The notes: generated from the sequence alone by a model not told the origin. Counted from the first letter of the stretch, positions 9,511-18,307 are shown. The stretch is DNA of 64,000 nucleotides from Geomonas silvestris (GCF_014193515.1 NZ_BLXX01000002.1:310001-374000), one strand, 5' to 3'. A program made the numbers and translations.

Positions 9511-9595
9511 GTTCTAGGTTCTATGTTCTACGTTCCAAACCTTCTCAGTCTCGGCCGAACCACCAACCTAGAACTTAGAACCTAGAACATAGAAC
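9511..9595. repeat. GTTCTA-type palindromic repeat, copy 1
   Basis: Two arms built of tandem GTTCTA-like units (GTTCTAGGTTCTATGTTC from 9511, and CTAGAAC/ATAGAAC units at 9568-9595) face each other across a central loop. The same design occurs at 19644-19729 and 26101-26160. It occupies the nuoF-nuoG gap inside the operon. The RNA would fold into a long hairpin; whether it changes expression of the genes after it cannot be told from sequence. Confidence 0.75.
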
Positions 9596-9600
9596 GGGTT

Positions 9601-11385
9601 TTACTCGATGGCCATGAAGCGGCAGGCGTCGTAGCAGGATTTGCACTTGGTGCACTTCTCCTGCACCAGGGTCGCTACCTGCCCCTTCTCCCAGACGATG
9701 GCGTCGGACGGGCAGGCCTTGAGGCAGGCGCCGCACTTCACGCATTTCTCGGGGACCACTCTCCAAAGCAGGAGCTCCTTGCAGGAGTTGGAGGGGCAGC
9801 GCTTTTCGGTGATGTGCGCCTCGTACTCGTGGCGGAAGTACTTGACCGTGGAGAGGATCGGGTTGGGAGCGGTCTGCCCGAGGCCGCACAGGGAGGCCTT
9901 CTTGATGGTGGCGCCCATGTCGAGCAGGGTGTCGATGTCCTTCATCTCGCCCCTCCCCTCGGTGATGCGCTCGAGGATGTCCAACATGGCCTTCAGGCCC
10001 ACGCGGCAGGGGACGCACTTGCCGCAGGATTCCATGCGGGTGAAGCTGAGGAAGAAGCGGGCCACGTCGACCATGCAGGTGGTCTCGTCCATGACGACCA
10101 GACCGCCGGAGCCCATCATGGCGCCCGCCTTGATGAGCGAGTCGTAGTCGACCGGGGTGTCGAGCACCTCGGCCGGGATGCAGCCGCCGGAAGGACCGCC
10201 GGCCTGGACCGCCTTGAACTTCCGGTTGTTGGCGATGCCGCCGCAGACCTGGTAGATAACGTCGCGCACCGTCATGCCGGCCGGGACCTCGACGAGACCG
10301 GTGTGCTTCACCTTGCCGGTGACCGCGAAGATCTTGGTCCCCTTGGTGGTCTCGGTACCAAGCGACGCGTACCACTCGGAGCCCTTGTTGATGATGTGGC
10401 GTACGTTTGCGAAGGTCTCGACGTTGTTGATGTTGGTCGGGTGACCCCAGAGGCCCTTCACCGCCGGGAACGGCGGACGGGGACGCGGCATGCCGCGCTC
10501 GCCCTCGATGGAGGCCATGAGTGCGGTCTCTTCGCCGCAGACGAAGGCGCCGGCGCCCTTCTTGATCCTCATGTCGAAGTCGAAACCCCAGCCCCTGATG
10601 TTCTTGCCCAGGTACCCCTTCTCGTAGCAGGTATCGAGTGCCCTCTGGAGGCGCTCGATGGCCAGCGGGTACTCGGCGCGCACGTACACGTAACCGTGGG
10701 TGCAGCCGATGGCGTAGGCCGCGATCATCATCCCCTCGATGACGCAGTACGGGTCCCCTTCCAGGATGGAGCGGTCCATGAACGCGCCCGGGTCGCCCTC
10801 GTCGGCGTTGCAGATCAGGTACTTGTGGTGGCCGGGCGAAGCCGCGCAGAAGCTCCACTTCATGCCGGTCGGGAAGCCCCCGCCCCCGCGGCCGCGGAGT
10901 CCCGACTTCTTCACCTCGTCGATGACCTGCGCCGGGTTCATCTCCTTGACGCACTTCTCGATCGCCTTGAAGCCGTCCTCTTCGAGGAAGGCGTCGATCT
11001 TCTCGGGATCGATCTGGCCGCAGCCGGTCATGACTACGCGCATCTGCTGGTCGACGAAGGTGTTGTAGTAGGCCTTGGCCTTCTTCTTCTCGATCGGGGT
11101 CTGGGCGACGATGTGTTCCTTGAGGATGTTCTCGACGTCCTCGGGCTGCACGAAGTCGTAGGTGATCCGGCCGAGCTCCGGGGTGATGACGTCGACCAGA
11201 ACGTCGTTGGCGCACAGGCCGCGGCAACCGGTCTTGATCACGTCGCAGCGCTTGCCCACCTGGGCGTTGACGCCCAATTCGGCGATCAGCCTGGTGAACT
11301 CGTTTTCGACCTGCTTCGCGCCGGCAGAGATGCCGCCGGTACCCTGACAGATAAGAATCTTGATTTGGTCGCTTGCTTCACTCAT
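9601..11385 (-). CDS. nuoF: NADH-quinone oxidoreductase subunit F with extra ferredoxin domains
   Basis: NADH- and FMN-binding subunit of complex I, 594 residues, longer than the roughly 430 of a classical NuoF. Domain order: a thioredoxin-like [2Fe-2S] domain (about residues 8-95, CQGTGG and KTGCRGLCAND), the FMN/NADH core with GRGGGGFPTGMKW near residue 170, and ESCGKCVPCRVG binding the [4Fe-4S] cluster near residue 475. A C-terminal double ferredoxin follows (CVKCGACLKACP and CTKCKSCYDACR). This layout matches the HndC/HoxF-like branch seen in hydrogenase and bifurcating enzymes. It lies directly after nuoE. Confidence 0.94.
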   Translation of the reverse strand: MSEASDQIKILICQGTGGISAGAKQVENEFTRLIAELGVNAQVGKRCDVIKTGCRGLCANDVLVDVITPELGRITYDFVQPEDVENILKEHIVAQTPIEKKKAKAYYNTFVDQQMRVVMTGCGQIDPEKIDAFLEEDGFKAIEKCVKEMNPAQVIDEVKKSGLRGRGGGGFPTGMKWSFCAASPGHHKYLICNADEGDPGAFMDRSILEGDPYCVIEGMMIAAYAIGCTHGYVYVRAEYPLAIERLQRALDTCYEKGYLGKNIRGWGFDFDMRIKKGAGAFVCGEETALMASIEGERGMPRPRPPFPAVKGLWGHPTNINNVETFANVRHIINKGSEWYASLGTETTKGTKIFAVTGKVKHTGLVEVPAGMTVRDVIYQVCGGIANNRKFKAVQAGGPSGGCIPAEVLDTPVDYDSLIKAGAMMGSGGLVVMDETTCMVDVARFFLSFTRMESCGKCVPCRVGLKAMLDILERITEGRGEMKDIDTLLDMGATIKKASLCGLGQTAPNPILSTVKYFRHEYEAHITEKRCPSNSCKELLLWRVVPEKCVKCGACLKACPSDAIVWEKGQVATLVQEKCTKCKSCYDACRFMAIE

Positions 11386-11416
11386 GAAAGGTTCCCCTGC
11401 TGGTGAATTATCCGGG

Positions 11417-11929
11417 CTACTTCATCGGCCGTGCGTTGTAGGTGTTGATGATCTCGTCCACCTTCTGGACGGTCATCTTGCCGAAGGTGTCGTCGTTGAC
11501 CATGGCGAGCGGTGCCATGCCGCAGGCGCCCAGGCAGGCGACCTTCTCGAAGGTGTAGCGCAGGTCCGCGGTGGTCTCGGCGTGGCCGATCTTCAGCCTG
11601 TCGAAGAAGGTTTCCGTGATGCGCTCGGCACCCTGGACGTGGCAGGCGGTACCCACGCAGACCCTGATGATGAACCGGCCGCGCGGCTTCAGGTGGAACT
11701 GCGCGTAGAAGGTCAACACGCCGTAGATCTGGGCCGGGTACGCGTTCAGCCTCTCGGCGACCAGGGCGATGGCCGGTTTGGGGACGTAGCCGTAGGCCTC
11801 CTGGATCCCCTGGAGGACCGGCATCAGGTTGCCGGGCAGCGTCAGGTATTTATCGATGACCTCGTTGGCTTCGGTGAGGTCGATTTCTTCTTCGGTCTGA
11901 AGCTCTTCTGCGGCTGGAGCGTTGGACAT
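11417..11929 (-). CDS. nuoE: NADH-quinone oxidoreductase subunit E
   Basis: Thioredoxin-fold [2Fe-2S] subunit of the NADH-input module, about 170 residues. The four ligand cysteines are in CVGTACHVQG and ACLGACGMAP, as in the family. I place the start at the ATG at 11929 (MSNAPAAEEL), since AAAGGAG lies nine bases before it. An ATG three codons earlier directly abuts that ribosome site and is less likely. The first 25 residues are acidic and probably flexible. It precedes nuoF by about 31 bases. Confidence 0.94.
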   Translation of the reverse strand: MSNAPAAEELQTEEEIDLTEANEVIDKYLTLPGNLMPVLQGIQEAYGYVPKPAIALVAERLNAYPAQIYGVLTFYAQFHLKPRGRFIIRVCVGTACHVQGAERITETFFDRLKIGHAETTADLRYTFEKVACLGACGMAPLAMVNDDTFGKMTVQKVDEIINTYNARPMK

Positions 11930-11960
11930 GTACCCCATCTCCTTTGATTCTTAGTGTCAG

Positions 11961-13133
11961 TTACCGGTCGATTTCACCAAGCACGATGTCGAGGGTTCCG
12001 ATGATGGCCACCAGGTCCGGCAGCATGCTCCCCTTGGCCATCTTCTCGATGGCGGAGAGGTTGACGAATGAGGGGGGCCGGATCCTCATGCGGCGCGGCT
12101 TGGTGCCGCCGTCGGAGACGATGTAGAAGCCGAGCTCCCCTTTGGGCGCCTCGACCCCCTGGTACACCTCGCCCTCGGGGACCGGGAAGCCTTCCGAAGC
12201 GATCTTGAAGTGGTGGATGAGCCCCTCGATGGAGTTGTAGACGCTCTCTTTCGGCGGGTAGCAGACCTGCGGCGCGTCGGCCAGGATCGGGCCGGGCTTC
12301 AACTTCTTCAGGGCCTGGGTGATGATCTTCACCGACTCGCGCATCTCGATGAGGCGCACCTGGTAGCGGTCGAAGGTGTCGCAGTTCTCGCCGACCGGCA
12401 CCTTGAAGTCGTAGTTCTCGTAGCCGCAGTAAGGCTGGTCGCGCCTGAGGTCGATGTCGACGCCGGAGCCCCTGAGGGCCGGGCCGGTGATGCCGTAGTC
12501 GATGGCGTCCTCGGCGGAGATCACCCCGTTACCCACGGTACGCTGCACCCAGATGGTGTTCTTGGTCAAAAGCCCCTCGTAGGTGTCGAAGTGCCCCGGG
12601 AAGGTGTCCACGATCTCCTGGCACTTCGCCTCGAAGTCCTCGGGGAGTTCGCGGGAGAGCCCGCCCACCCGGAAGAAGTTGGAGGTCATGCGGGCGCCGG
12701 AGACGTTCTCGTAGAGCTCCATAACCTTCTCGCGCTCGCGGAAGGCGTAGATGAAGACGGTCATGGCACCGATATCGAGCGCGTGGCAGGCGATCCAGAC
12801 CAGGTGGCTTTTGAGGCGGGTCATCTCGTTCATGATGACGCGGGCCACCTGGGCGCGCTCGGGAACCTCGATCTCCAAAAGCTTCTCGACGGCCAGGATG
12901 TAGCCCAGGTTGTTGCTCATCGGGGCCAGGTAGTCCAGGCGGTCGGTGAGCGGGATGGTCTGGTGGTAGGTCCTGTGCTCGGAGAGCTTCTCCACACCGC
13001 GGTGCAGGTAGCCGATGTGGGGGGTGATCTTCTGGATCACCTCGCCGTCCAGCTCGACGATGAGCCGCAAAACGCCGTGGGTACTGGGGTGCTGGGGCCC
13101 CATGTTCAGTGTCATTATCTCGGTGCTAGCCAT
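11961..13133 (-). CDS. nuoD: NADH-quinone oxidoreductase subunit D
   Basis: 49-kDa-type subunit of complex I (390 residues), evolved from the large subunit of NiFe hydrogenases. With NuoB it forms the quinone-reduction site. Landmarks: GPQHPSTHGVLR at residues 12-23, with the quinone-contacting histidine, HIGYLHRGVEKL near residue 40, and a C-terminal end IIGTLDIVLGEIDR. nuoC and nuoD are separate genes here, not fused as in Escherichia coli. Length is normal. Confidence 0.97.
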   Translation of the reverse strand: MASTEIMTLNMGPQHPSTHGVLRLIVELDGEVIQKITPHIGYLHRGVEKLSEHRTYHQTIPLTDRLDYLAPMSNNLGYILAVEKLLEIEVPERAQVARVIMNEMTRLKSHLVWIACHALDIGAMTVFIYAFREREKVMELYENVSGARMTSNFFRVGGLSRELPEDFEAKCQEIVDTFPGHFDTYEGLLTKNTIWVQRTVGNGVISAEDAIDYGITGPALRGSGVDIDLRRDQPYCGYENYDFKVPVGENCDTFDRYQVRLIEMRESVKIITQALKKLKPGPILADAPQVCYPPKESVYNSIEGLIHHFKIASEGFPVPEGEVYQGVEAPKGELGFYIVSDGGTKPRRMRIRPPSFVNLSAIEKMAKGSMLPDLVAIIGTLDIVLGEIDR

Positions 13134-13179
13134 TGATCGCCTCTATAAGTTCGGAGTTTGAAATCCTTGGGTTCACGAG

Positions 13180-13674
13180 TTAGGACAGGCGGCCCTTGTA
13201 GGGCTCGCGGTCCGGTCCCTGGAGGGGGTAGTCCTTCCTGAGCGGGTGCCCGACCCAGTCGTCGGTCATCAGGATGCGCACCATGTTGGGGTGGTTGTTG
13301 AACCGAATCCCCATCAGGTCGTAGACCTCGCGCTCGAGCCAGTCGGCGGTCTTCCAGAGCGCGCAGGCGCTGTCGATGGTGCAGTCGGACTCGGTGACCG
13401 GTGCCTTGATCCTGATCCGCTCCTTGTTGGGGATGGAGTAGAGGTGGTAAACCACCATGAAGCGGGGTTCCTGGCCCAGGTAGTCGACCGCGGTCACGTC
13501 GGTGAGGAAGTTGTAGCCCAGGTCCTGTTTCAGGCACTTGAGGACTTCCAGGATCTTCTCCTTTTTCACGACCACCGTCGTCTCGCCACGGAATTCCTTC
13601 GACTCGAGGACGGAGTCCGCGAAACGCTCTTGGAGCTTCACTACAGCGCGATTGTTTTCTGCCATATCAGCCAT
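13180..13674 (-). CDS. nuoC: NADH-quinone oxidoreductase subunit C
   Basis: 30-kDa-type structural subunit of the peripheral arm of complex I, 164 residues. The family signature ending is clear: WLEREVYDLMGIRFNNHPNM followed by MTDDWVGHPLRKDYPL. It carries no cofactor. It lies between nuoB (24 bases upstream) and nuoD (46 bases downstream), matching the order of the operon. Confidence 0.96.
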   Translation of the reverse strand: MADMAENNRAVVKLQERFADSVLESKEFRGETTVVVKKEKILEVLKCLKQDLGYNFLTDVTAVDYLGQEPRFMVVYHLYSIPNKERIRIKAPVTESDCTIDSACALWKTADWLEREVYDLMGIRFNNHPNMVRILMTDDWVGHPLRKDYPLQGPDREPYKGRLS

Positions 13675-13698
13675 ACCTTTCCCTTTGGTCGTAGTGGA

Positions 13699-14211
13699 TT
13701 ACGCAGCCGGCTCGAGCCTTTCGCCCATACCGATGGAGGAACCGAAGGAGTTCTTCTCCTTCATGATCTTGTCCTGCAGCTTCATCAGGCCGTAGAGCAG
13801 CGCCTCGGGGCGCGGCGGGCAGCCCGGGATGTAGACGTCGACCGGGAGGGCCTCGTCGATCCCCTGTACTACCGAGTAGGTATCGAAGATGCCGCCGGAG
13901 CAGGCGCAGGCGCCCATGGCGACCACCCACTTCGGTTCGGGCATCTGCTCGTACACGGTCTGGATCACCGGAAGCATCTTCTTGGTGACCGTGCCGGCGA
14001 TGATGATGCAGTCGGCCTGGCGCGGGGAGGCGCGGAAGATGATGCCGAAGCGGTCGAGGTCGTGCTTGGCGGCACCGGTCGCCATCATCTCGATGGCGCA
14101 GCAGGCCAGACCGAAGGTCATCGGCCAGATGGAGGACTTCCGGGCCCAGTTAACCAGACTGTCCAGGGAAGTCGTGATGATGTTATCGCCGAGCGGATTA
14201 TCTACTCCCAT
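13699..14211 (-). CDS. nuoB: NADH-quinone oxidoreductase subunit B
   Basis: Subunit holding the terminal [4Fe-4S] cluster N2 that reduces quinone, 170 residues. The adjacent cysteines C37-C38 ([10 protein letters not shown]), the later GACACSGG and the [12 protein letters not shown] motif supply the cluster ligands. The start is the ATG at 14211 ([10 protein letters not shown]), overlapping the nuoA stop by ten bases, which implies translational coupling. An open frame continues upstream but is only the shadow of nuoA. Confidence 0.97.
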   Translation of the reverse strand: MGVDNPLGDNIITTSLDSLVNWARKSSIWPMTFGLACCAIEMMATGAAKHDLDRFGIIFRASPRQADCIIIAGTVTKKMLPVIQTVYEQMPEPKWVVAMGACACSGGIFDTYSVVQGIDEALPVDVYIPGCPPRPEALLYGLMKLQDKIMKEKNSFGSSIGMGERLEPAA

Positions 14212-14558
14212 TCCAGTGCTCCTTTTTTCCAAACGTATACGTAGCCTACGAAGAGGATGACGATGAAGATGCCCATCTCGATGAGGCCGAAGACGCCGAG
14301 CTTCTTGAAGAGCACGGCCCAGGGGTACATGAAGACGGCCTCGATGTCGAACAGGATGAAGAGCATCGCAATCAGGTAGAACTTGACGGAGAAGCGCTCG
14401 CGGGCGCTGCCCACCGGATCGCAGCCGCACTCGTACGGTTGGAGTTTGACCTTAGACGGTTTTTTCTGCCCGATGAGCGATGAGAAGATCACCGACCCCA
14501 GGCCGAACAAGACCGCTATGACTACCAGCACCAAGATTGGCAGATACGCACCAAGCAT
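14202..14558 (-). CDS. nuoA: NADH-quinone oxidoreductase subunit A
   Basis: Three-helix membrane subunit of complex I, 118 residues, first gene of the operon. Conserved [21 protein letters not shown] (here with a cysteine in the loop) and the acidic [11 protein letters not shown] helix identify it. I use the ATG at 14558 ([10 protein letters not shown]), because GGGAGGATAGGG stands just before it and the length then matches the family. Two in-frame ATGs further upstream lack such a site. The start is about 155 bases downstream of a sigma-70-like promoter. Confidence 0.95.
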   Translation of the reverse strand: MLGAYLPILVLVVIAVLFGLGSVIFSSLIGQKKPSKVKLQPYECGCDPVGSARERFSVKFYLIAMLFILFDIEAVFMYPWAVLFKKLGVFGLIEMGIFIVILFVGYVYVWKKGALEWE

Positions 14559-14613
14559 CCCTATCCTCCCGTACTCCTGCATTGTTTTTTGTTGCAACCG
14601 TTTCTCTAAATAG

Positions 14614-14832
14614 CGTATACTGCGTCGATTCCTGCCCTGCAGTTCCCTTTTTCCCCGTCGTTTTTTTCCCGACGAGATCCCGACGCAAGTATACTGTATA
14701 CAAAAAGCGCTTAAAAATTATTTCATTCCTTGCTCTTTGTCAAGCAGAAAATATTTCAATTCTTTTGCGAACTTCTGCCTCTGGAGACCCCCGAAATCAG
14801 CAAAACGACGTTACTATTTGGAGCACGTATAC
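14614..14832. promoter_or_regulatory. GTATAC palindromes in the nuo control region
   Basis: Four copies of the palindrome GTATAC lie here: 14614-14619, the close pair 14689-14694 and 14696-14701 (one base apart), and 14827-14832. The pair sits just downstream of the predicted nuo -10 box, near the expected transcription start, where a bound repressor would block RNA polymerase. The same motif recurs before both atp operons (18196, 18282, 46747, 46755). HgtR of Geobacter is known to repress nuoA and atpG; assigning this site to it is inference. Confidence 0.6.
14715..14743 (-). promoter_or_regulatory. predicted nuo operon promoter
   Basis: On the minus strand TTGACA (14743-14738) and TAATTT (14720-14715) are separated by 17 bases, a good sigma-70 arrangement. 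Transcription would start near 14707, leaving a leader of about 150 bases before nuoA. The leader contains two GTATAC sites at its start and one at 14614. Confidence 0.6.
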
Positions 14833-15024
14833 GGAGTTCCAAGCCGTTGTTTTTCTGTTCTCTTTTCCAGATCGGCGCTAACTCCGCCAGTTGCATCATG
14901 AGTCTTCGCTAACAACCGTTACTTCCGCTGCCGCACAGCCGCCCCGACCGACCAAGCCGGAGCGAGGTCCCGGGACGCGCCGCGCCGGTCCTTTGGTCCG
15001 TTTCTTCTCCCGCGCGCTTATTCC

Positions 15025-15054
15025 TTGACATAAAGCGCGCTGCTATGCTACCAA
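15025..15054 (+). promoter_or_regulatory. predicted hemL promoter
   Basis: TTGACA (15025-15030) is followed after 18 bases by TACCAA, with a TGC just before it that could act as an extended -10. The hemL start is about 48 bases downstream. The -35 is perfect and the -10 weak. Confidence 0.5.
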
Positions 15055-15101
15055 AGCTACTGATAAACCAAACATAATTAGCGAGTTAGGAGTGTTCCCC
15101 C

Positions 15102-16385
15102 ATGAAAAACAGCCGCTCGACCCAGCTTTTCCAGAAAGCCCTGAAGACCATCCCCGGTGGCGTGAACAGCCCGGTACGCGCCTTCAGATCCGTTGGTTCC
15201 GATCCGCTCTTCATCAAGAAGGCCGCGGGCAGCAAGATTTACGACGAGGACGGCAACGAGTTCATCGATTACGTCGGCTCCTGGGGTCCGGCGATCCTGG
15301 GGCACTGCCACCCGACCGTGGCCGCCGCCGTGAAGGCTGCCGTGGACAACGGCTGCAGCTTCGGCGCCCCGACCGAACTCGAGATCACCCTGGCCGAGAT
15401 GGTGACCAAGGCCTACCCGTCCATCGAGATGGTGCGCATGGTAAGCTCCGGCACCGAGGCGACCATGAGCGCCATCCGGCTCGCCCGCGGCTACACCGGC
15501 CGCGACAAGATCCTCAAGTTCTCCGGCTGCTACCACGGCCACTCCGACTCCTTGCTGGTAAAGGCCGGCTCGGGCCTCGCCACCTTCGGGGTACCCGACT
15601 CCCCGGGTGTTCCCGCCGACTTCGCCAAGCACACCCTGACCGCCGTGTATAACAGTGTGGAATCGGTGCGCGAACTGGTGGCCGCCAACAAGGACCAGGT
15701 CGCCTGCGTCATCGTGGAGCCGATCGCCGGCAACATGGGGACCGTCCCCCCGAATCCCGGGTTCCTCGAGGGGCTGCGCGAACTCTGCACCCAGGAAGGG
15801 ATCGTGCTTATCTTCGACGAGGTGATGTGCGGCTTCCGCGTGGCCTACGGCGGGGCGCAGGAGGTGTACGGCGTGAAAGCCGACCTGACCACCCTCGGCA
15901 AGATCATCGGCGGGGGACTTCCGGTCGGGGCCTTCGGCGGCAAGAAGGAGATCATGAAGCACCTCTCCCCGGCAGGCGGCGTCTACCAGGCCGGCACCCT
16001 GTCCGGCAACCCGCTGGCCATGACCGCCGGTATCGAGACCCTGAAACTTCTGCAGGCGCCCGGCTTCTACCAGGGCCTCGAGGAGAAGGCCAAGTTCGTG
16101 GCGGAAGGGATCGCCAAGGCAGCCAAGGACGCCGGTTACCCGATCTACTCCACCCGGGTGGGCTCCATGTTCTGCGCCTTCTTCTCGAAAGACCCGGTCT
16201 ACGACTGGGATTCCGCTGCGAAGTGCGACACCAAGGCCTTCGCGACCTACTTCCGCGGCATGCTCGAGGAAGGGATCTACCTCGCCTGCTCGCAGTTCGA
16301 GACCGCCTTCGTCGGTGCGGCCCACAGCCAGGCGGACCTCGAGAAGACCATCGCCGCGGCGGCCAAGTGCTTCAAGGCGCTGTAG
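15102..16385 (+). CDS. hemL: glutamate-1-semialdehyde 2,1-aminomutase
   Basis: PLP enzyme of the C5 heme pathway that moves the amino group of glutamate-1-semialdehyde to give 5-aminolevulinate; 427 residues, the usual length. Landmarks: [20 protein letters not shown] at the N-terminus, [20 protein letters not shown] near residue 110, and [18 protein letters not shown] with the PLP lysine at K267. It is transcribed alone from its own promoter, divergent from nuo, and ends at a hairpin terminator. Heme supply fits the cytochrome-rich lifestyle suggested by the window. Confidence 0.98.
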   Translation: MKNSRSTQLFQKALKTIPGGVNSPVRAFRSVGSDPLFIKKAAGSKIYDEDGNEFIDYVGSWGPAILGHCHPTVAAAVKAAVDNGCSFGAPTELEITLAEMVTKAYPSIEMVRMVSSGTEATMSAIRLARGYTGRDKILKFSGCYHGHSDSLLVKAGSGLATFGVPDSPGVPADFAKHTLTAVYNSVESVRELVAANKDQVACVIVEPIAGNMGTVPPNPGFLEGLRELCTQEGIVLIFDEVMCGFRVAYGGAQEVYGVKADLTTLGKIIGGGLPVGAFGGKKEIMKHLSPAGGVYQAGTLSGNPLAMTAGIETLKLLQAPGFYQGLEEKAKFVAEGIAKAAKDAGYPIYSTRVGSMFCAFFSKDPVYDWDSAAKCDTKAFATYFRGMLEEGIYLACSQFETAFVGAAHSQADLEKTIAAAAKCFKAL

Positions 16386-16478
16386 GGGAAAGGCAGGGAC
16401 TGGGGGCTAGGGACTGGAAAATTCCTGGAAACCTTTGCAGAACGGCCCCGGCGGCCTGACGATACGTGCGAAACAAAA

Positions 16479-16516
16479 GAAGGCGGAACTTCCTTGGTGG
16501 AAGCTCCGCCTTCTTT
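16479..16516 (+). terminator. hemL terminator
   Basis: GAAGGCGGAACTTCC (16479-16493) pairs with GGAAGCTCCGCCTTC (16499-16513) with one mismatch and a 5-base loop, then TTTG. It lies about 95 bases after the hemL stop. The upstream A-run could also serve the opposite strand. Confidence 0.75.
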
Positions 16517-16556
16517 GTAGTACGTCCGTTATTCTGCCAGAGTAGTCCGACTAGGT

Positions 16557-16658
16557 TCCCTCTCCCCTTGCGGGAGAGGGCCAGGGTGAGGGGGAAGGCG
16601 CCACGTTCAGCGCCGATGGCAGCTTCACCCACCTCACCCTCTCCCGTCGAGAGGGGGG
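16557..16658. repeat. CCTCACCCTCTCCC-type palindromic repeat, copy 1
   Basis: CCCTCTCCCC...GGGAGAGGGCCAGGGTGAGGG is followed by a reverse copy CACCTCACCCTCTCCCGTCGAGAGG. Relatives lie at 39506-39563 and 52468-52511. The 340-base gap between hemL and the convergent gene at 16727 holds only this repeat and the terminator. Confidence 0.7.
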
Positions 16659-16726
16659 GTGCTGCGGCCTTCCCGTAATCCGCCTATCCAGCCTGTCACC
16701 TCGCGAACTGCGGTCCGTCCCTGCAG

Positions 16727-17899
16727 CTATACAATACAGATCCTCTTCTTAAGACCCAGCATCTCGAAGGCGAGTTCGGCCTTGGCGACCACCCGCCGCA
16801 GGTCGAAGAGCCCCGGGGCAAGGCGCCCCCGCTCGTCTTCCACCATCAGGAAGGCGACACTGGTCCCTTCCACCACCAGCGGAAGCAGCAAGACGGGGGA
16901 GCCGGCGCTGCCTCCAATTTTAGACTGGATCCGCTCCTCGGTGCCACCCGCGGGGAGCATCCCGAGGTACGGCTCCTTCTCGAGCAGCACCTGCTTGACC
17001 AAGTCGGCCCGGTCGAGGTTCGCGAGCCACCCGCCGAACTGGTTCACGTTCGCCCCATCCGCCACGGCCTGCACCCCTTGGGCAGCGCCGCACTTGAGGC
17101 TGAAGAATCCGGCGCGGTCGAACTCCTCGGCGAGGTAGGACATGAGAGCGGTGACCACGTCGACTTCGCCGGTTGCCGCCACGAACCTGCGGGAGAGCGC
17201 GTCCATGACCGCTTCGATACCATGCCGGCGCGCGCTCGCCGCTCCCCCGTCCAGGAAAGCGTTCTTCCCGGCCAAAACCGGCCCGGCTTCCCCTTGCACT
17301 GCGCCGGAATCGGACTGGAGCTGGTCATCCCCGTTACCCGGGGGCACTACAGCGCGTTGCGCAACCGGGGAGGCTCCGGGAGCTGGACCGGTTCCGGCCA
17401 GTGACGCCAGGGTTTTCCGGGTCGCCGTGGTTCTGGCACCTTCGGGCATCGGGATGTAGCGCAGGGCACGCTTGATGCCGTAGTAGTGCTCGAGGGCGAC
17501 CGACAGACGCAACTCCGGGCAGACGCGCGGAACGATGACCAATCCGGTGGCAAAGCCGAGTTCCTCGACGGCATGAAAATCGGCGGGGTCGGCCATGGCC
17601 ACCGAAAGCTTTCTCCCCTCCTGGGCCACGGGCACCACGCGGAAGCGCCGGGCGAGTTCCGCCGGAAGGGCCTCGATCACCGACGCGGGGACCGACTCGA
17701 GGCTTGCCGCAGTCACGCACGGCACGCCGAGCTTCTGGTTCAAAAGGCGCCCCAGTTCCTCCTCGCTTACCAGCCCCATCTCAAGGAGGTTGGTACCGAT
17801 CCTGCCGCCGTAGATCGACTGGGCACTCAGCGCCTCCTCGAGCTGCGTCGCGGTCAGGGTGCCTTCCTGGAGCAACATCTCACCCAACCTTTCCGCCAT
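16727..17899 (-). CDS. stand-alone MshEN (GspE/PilB N-terminal) domain protein with GAF-like C-terminus
   Basis: Probable cytoplasmic signalling protein of 390 residues. The N-terminus has the duplicated MshEN pattern, RLGEMLLQEGTLTATQLEEA followed by RIGTNLLEMGLVSEEELGRL and LNQKLGVP. In secretion and pilus ATPases such motifs bind cyclic di-GMP. The rest of the T2SSE_N domain continues to about residue 150. No Walker ATPase follows. Instead there is a proline/glutamine-rich linker and, from about residue 235, a domain resembling GAF (SPVLLLPLVVEGTSVAFLMV). The start at 17899 has GGGGAGG five bases before it. It is monocistronic. Ligand binding is inferred from the family, not shown. Confidence 0.72.
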   Translation of the reverse strand: MAERLGEMLLQEGTLTATQLEEALSAQSIYGGRIGTNLLEMGLVSEEELGRLLNQKLGVPCVTAASLESVPASVIEALPAELARRFRVVPVAQEGRKLSVAMADPADFHAVEELGFATGLVIVPRVCPELRLSVALEHYYGIKRALRYIPMPEGARTTATRKTLASLAGTGPAPGASPVAQRAVVPPGNGDDQLQSDSGAVQGEAGPVLAGKNAFLDGGAASARRHGIEAVMDALSRRFVAATGEVDVVTALMSYLAEEFDRAGFFSLKCGAAQGVQAVADGANVNQFGGWLANLDRADLVKQVLLEKEPYLGMLPAGGTEERIQSKIGGSAGSPVLLLPLVVEGTSVAFLMVEDERGRLAPGLFDLRRVVAKAELAFEMLGLKKRICIV

Positions 17900-18044
17900 G
17901 GGAACCTCCCCGTGCCGTTGCTGCGGCCCCTCAGCTGAACTTCCGCTACCTGCTCCCACCTCACCGCGCTCCTGCACCGGCTGTCCTGCCCCCGCACCAG
18001 GAGCCGGAGTGGCCGCACCTTACATTTAATTATCACCGTCTCAT

Positions 18045-18072
18045 ATTGTACTGGGCGTTGCGGGTGCCGCAA
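18045..18072 (-). promoter_or_regulatory. predicted promoter of the MshEN gene
   Basis: Minus strand TTGCGG (18072-18067) and TACAAT (18050-18045) are 16 bases apart. The -35 box is half of a small palindrome TTGCGG-GTG-CCGCAA (18058-18072). The leader would be about 140 bases. The rest of the 408-base gap 17900-18307 holds the atp promoter and otherwise nothing recognised. Confidence 0.5.
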
Positions 18073-18195
18073 TGAAGCTGCGCAAAGAATTGTCCCCCTT
18101 GCCGGCCCCCCGGTTCGAGGCGCAAAATGAAGATGGGAACCACCTCCGGCCTGGACTCGCCAGGAGGCGATGGTACCGGAGCATTCGCGCCAGCG

Positions 18196-18287
18196 GTATA
18201 CACTTTTTGCTCTAATGGTCGGAAATTGATTGACATTCGCAGTGTTACCATGCTATTTAGCCTAAGTTTCTGCCGTTGGGCGTATAC
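18196..18287 (+). promoter_or_regulatory. atpZ-I-B promoter with flanking GTATAC sites
   Basis: TTGACA (18230-18235) is followed after 18 bases by TATTTA (18254-18259), an acceptable sigma-70 promoter. One GTATAC palindrome (18196-18201) is upstream of the -35 and another (18282-18287) is downstream of the start region, about 20 bases before the atpZ start. The arrangement mirrors the nuo and second atp control regions. Confidence 0.55.
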
Positions 18288-18307
18288 ATGAAGAGCGAGG
18301 AGGTCTG

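Larger units (their letters stand above)
14559..15101. other. 543-base divergent control region nuoA / hemL
   Basis: No gene was found here. The left third carries the nuo promoter, leader and GTATAC sites. The leader also holds CGTCGGG direct repeats around a run of A. The right end carries the hemL promoter. The middle (about 14840-15020) shows nothing I can interpret. A 60-base AT-rich stretch (14695-14775) stands out against the GC-rich surroundings. Confidence 0.6.

Noticed and set aside
14212-14430. N-terminal extension of nuoB
   Set aside because: It only reads nuoA in another frame; the ATG at 14211 gives the family length.
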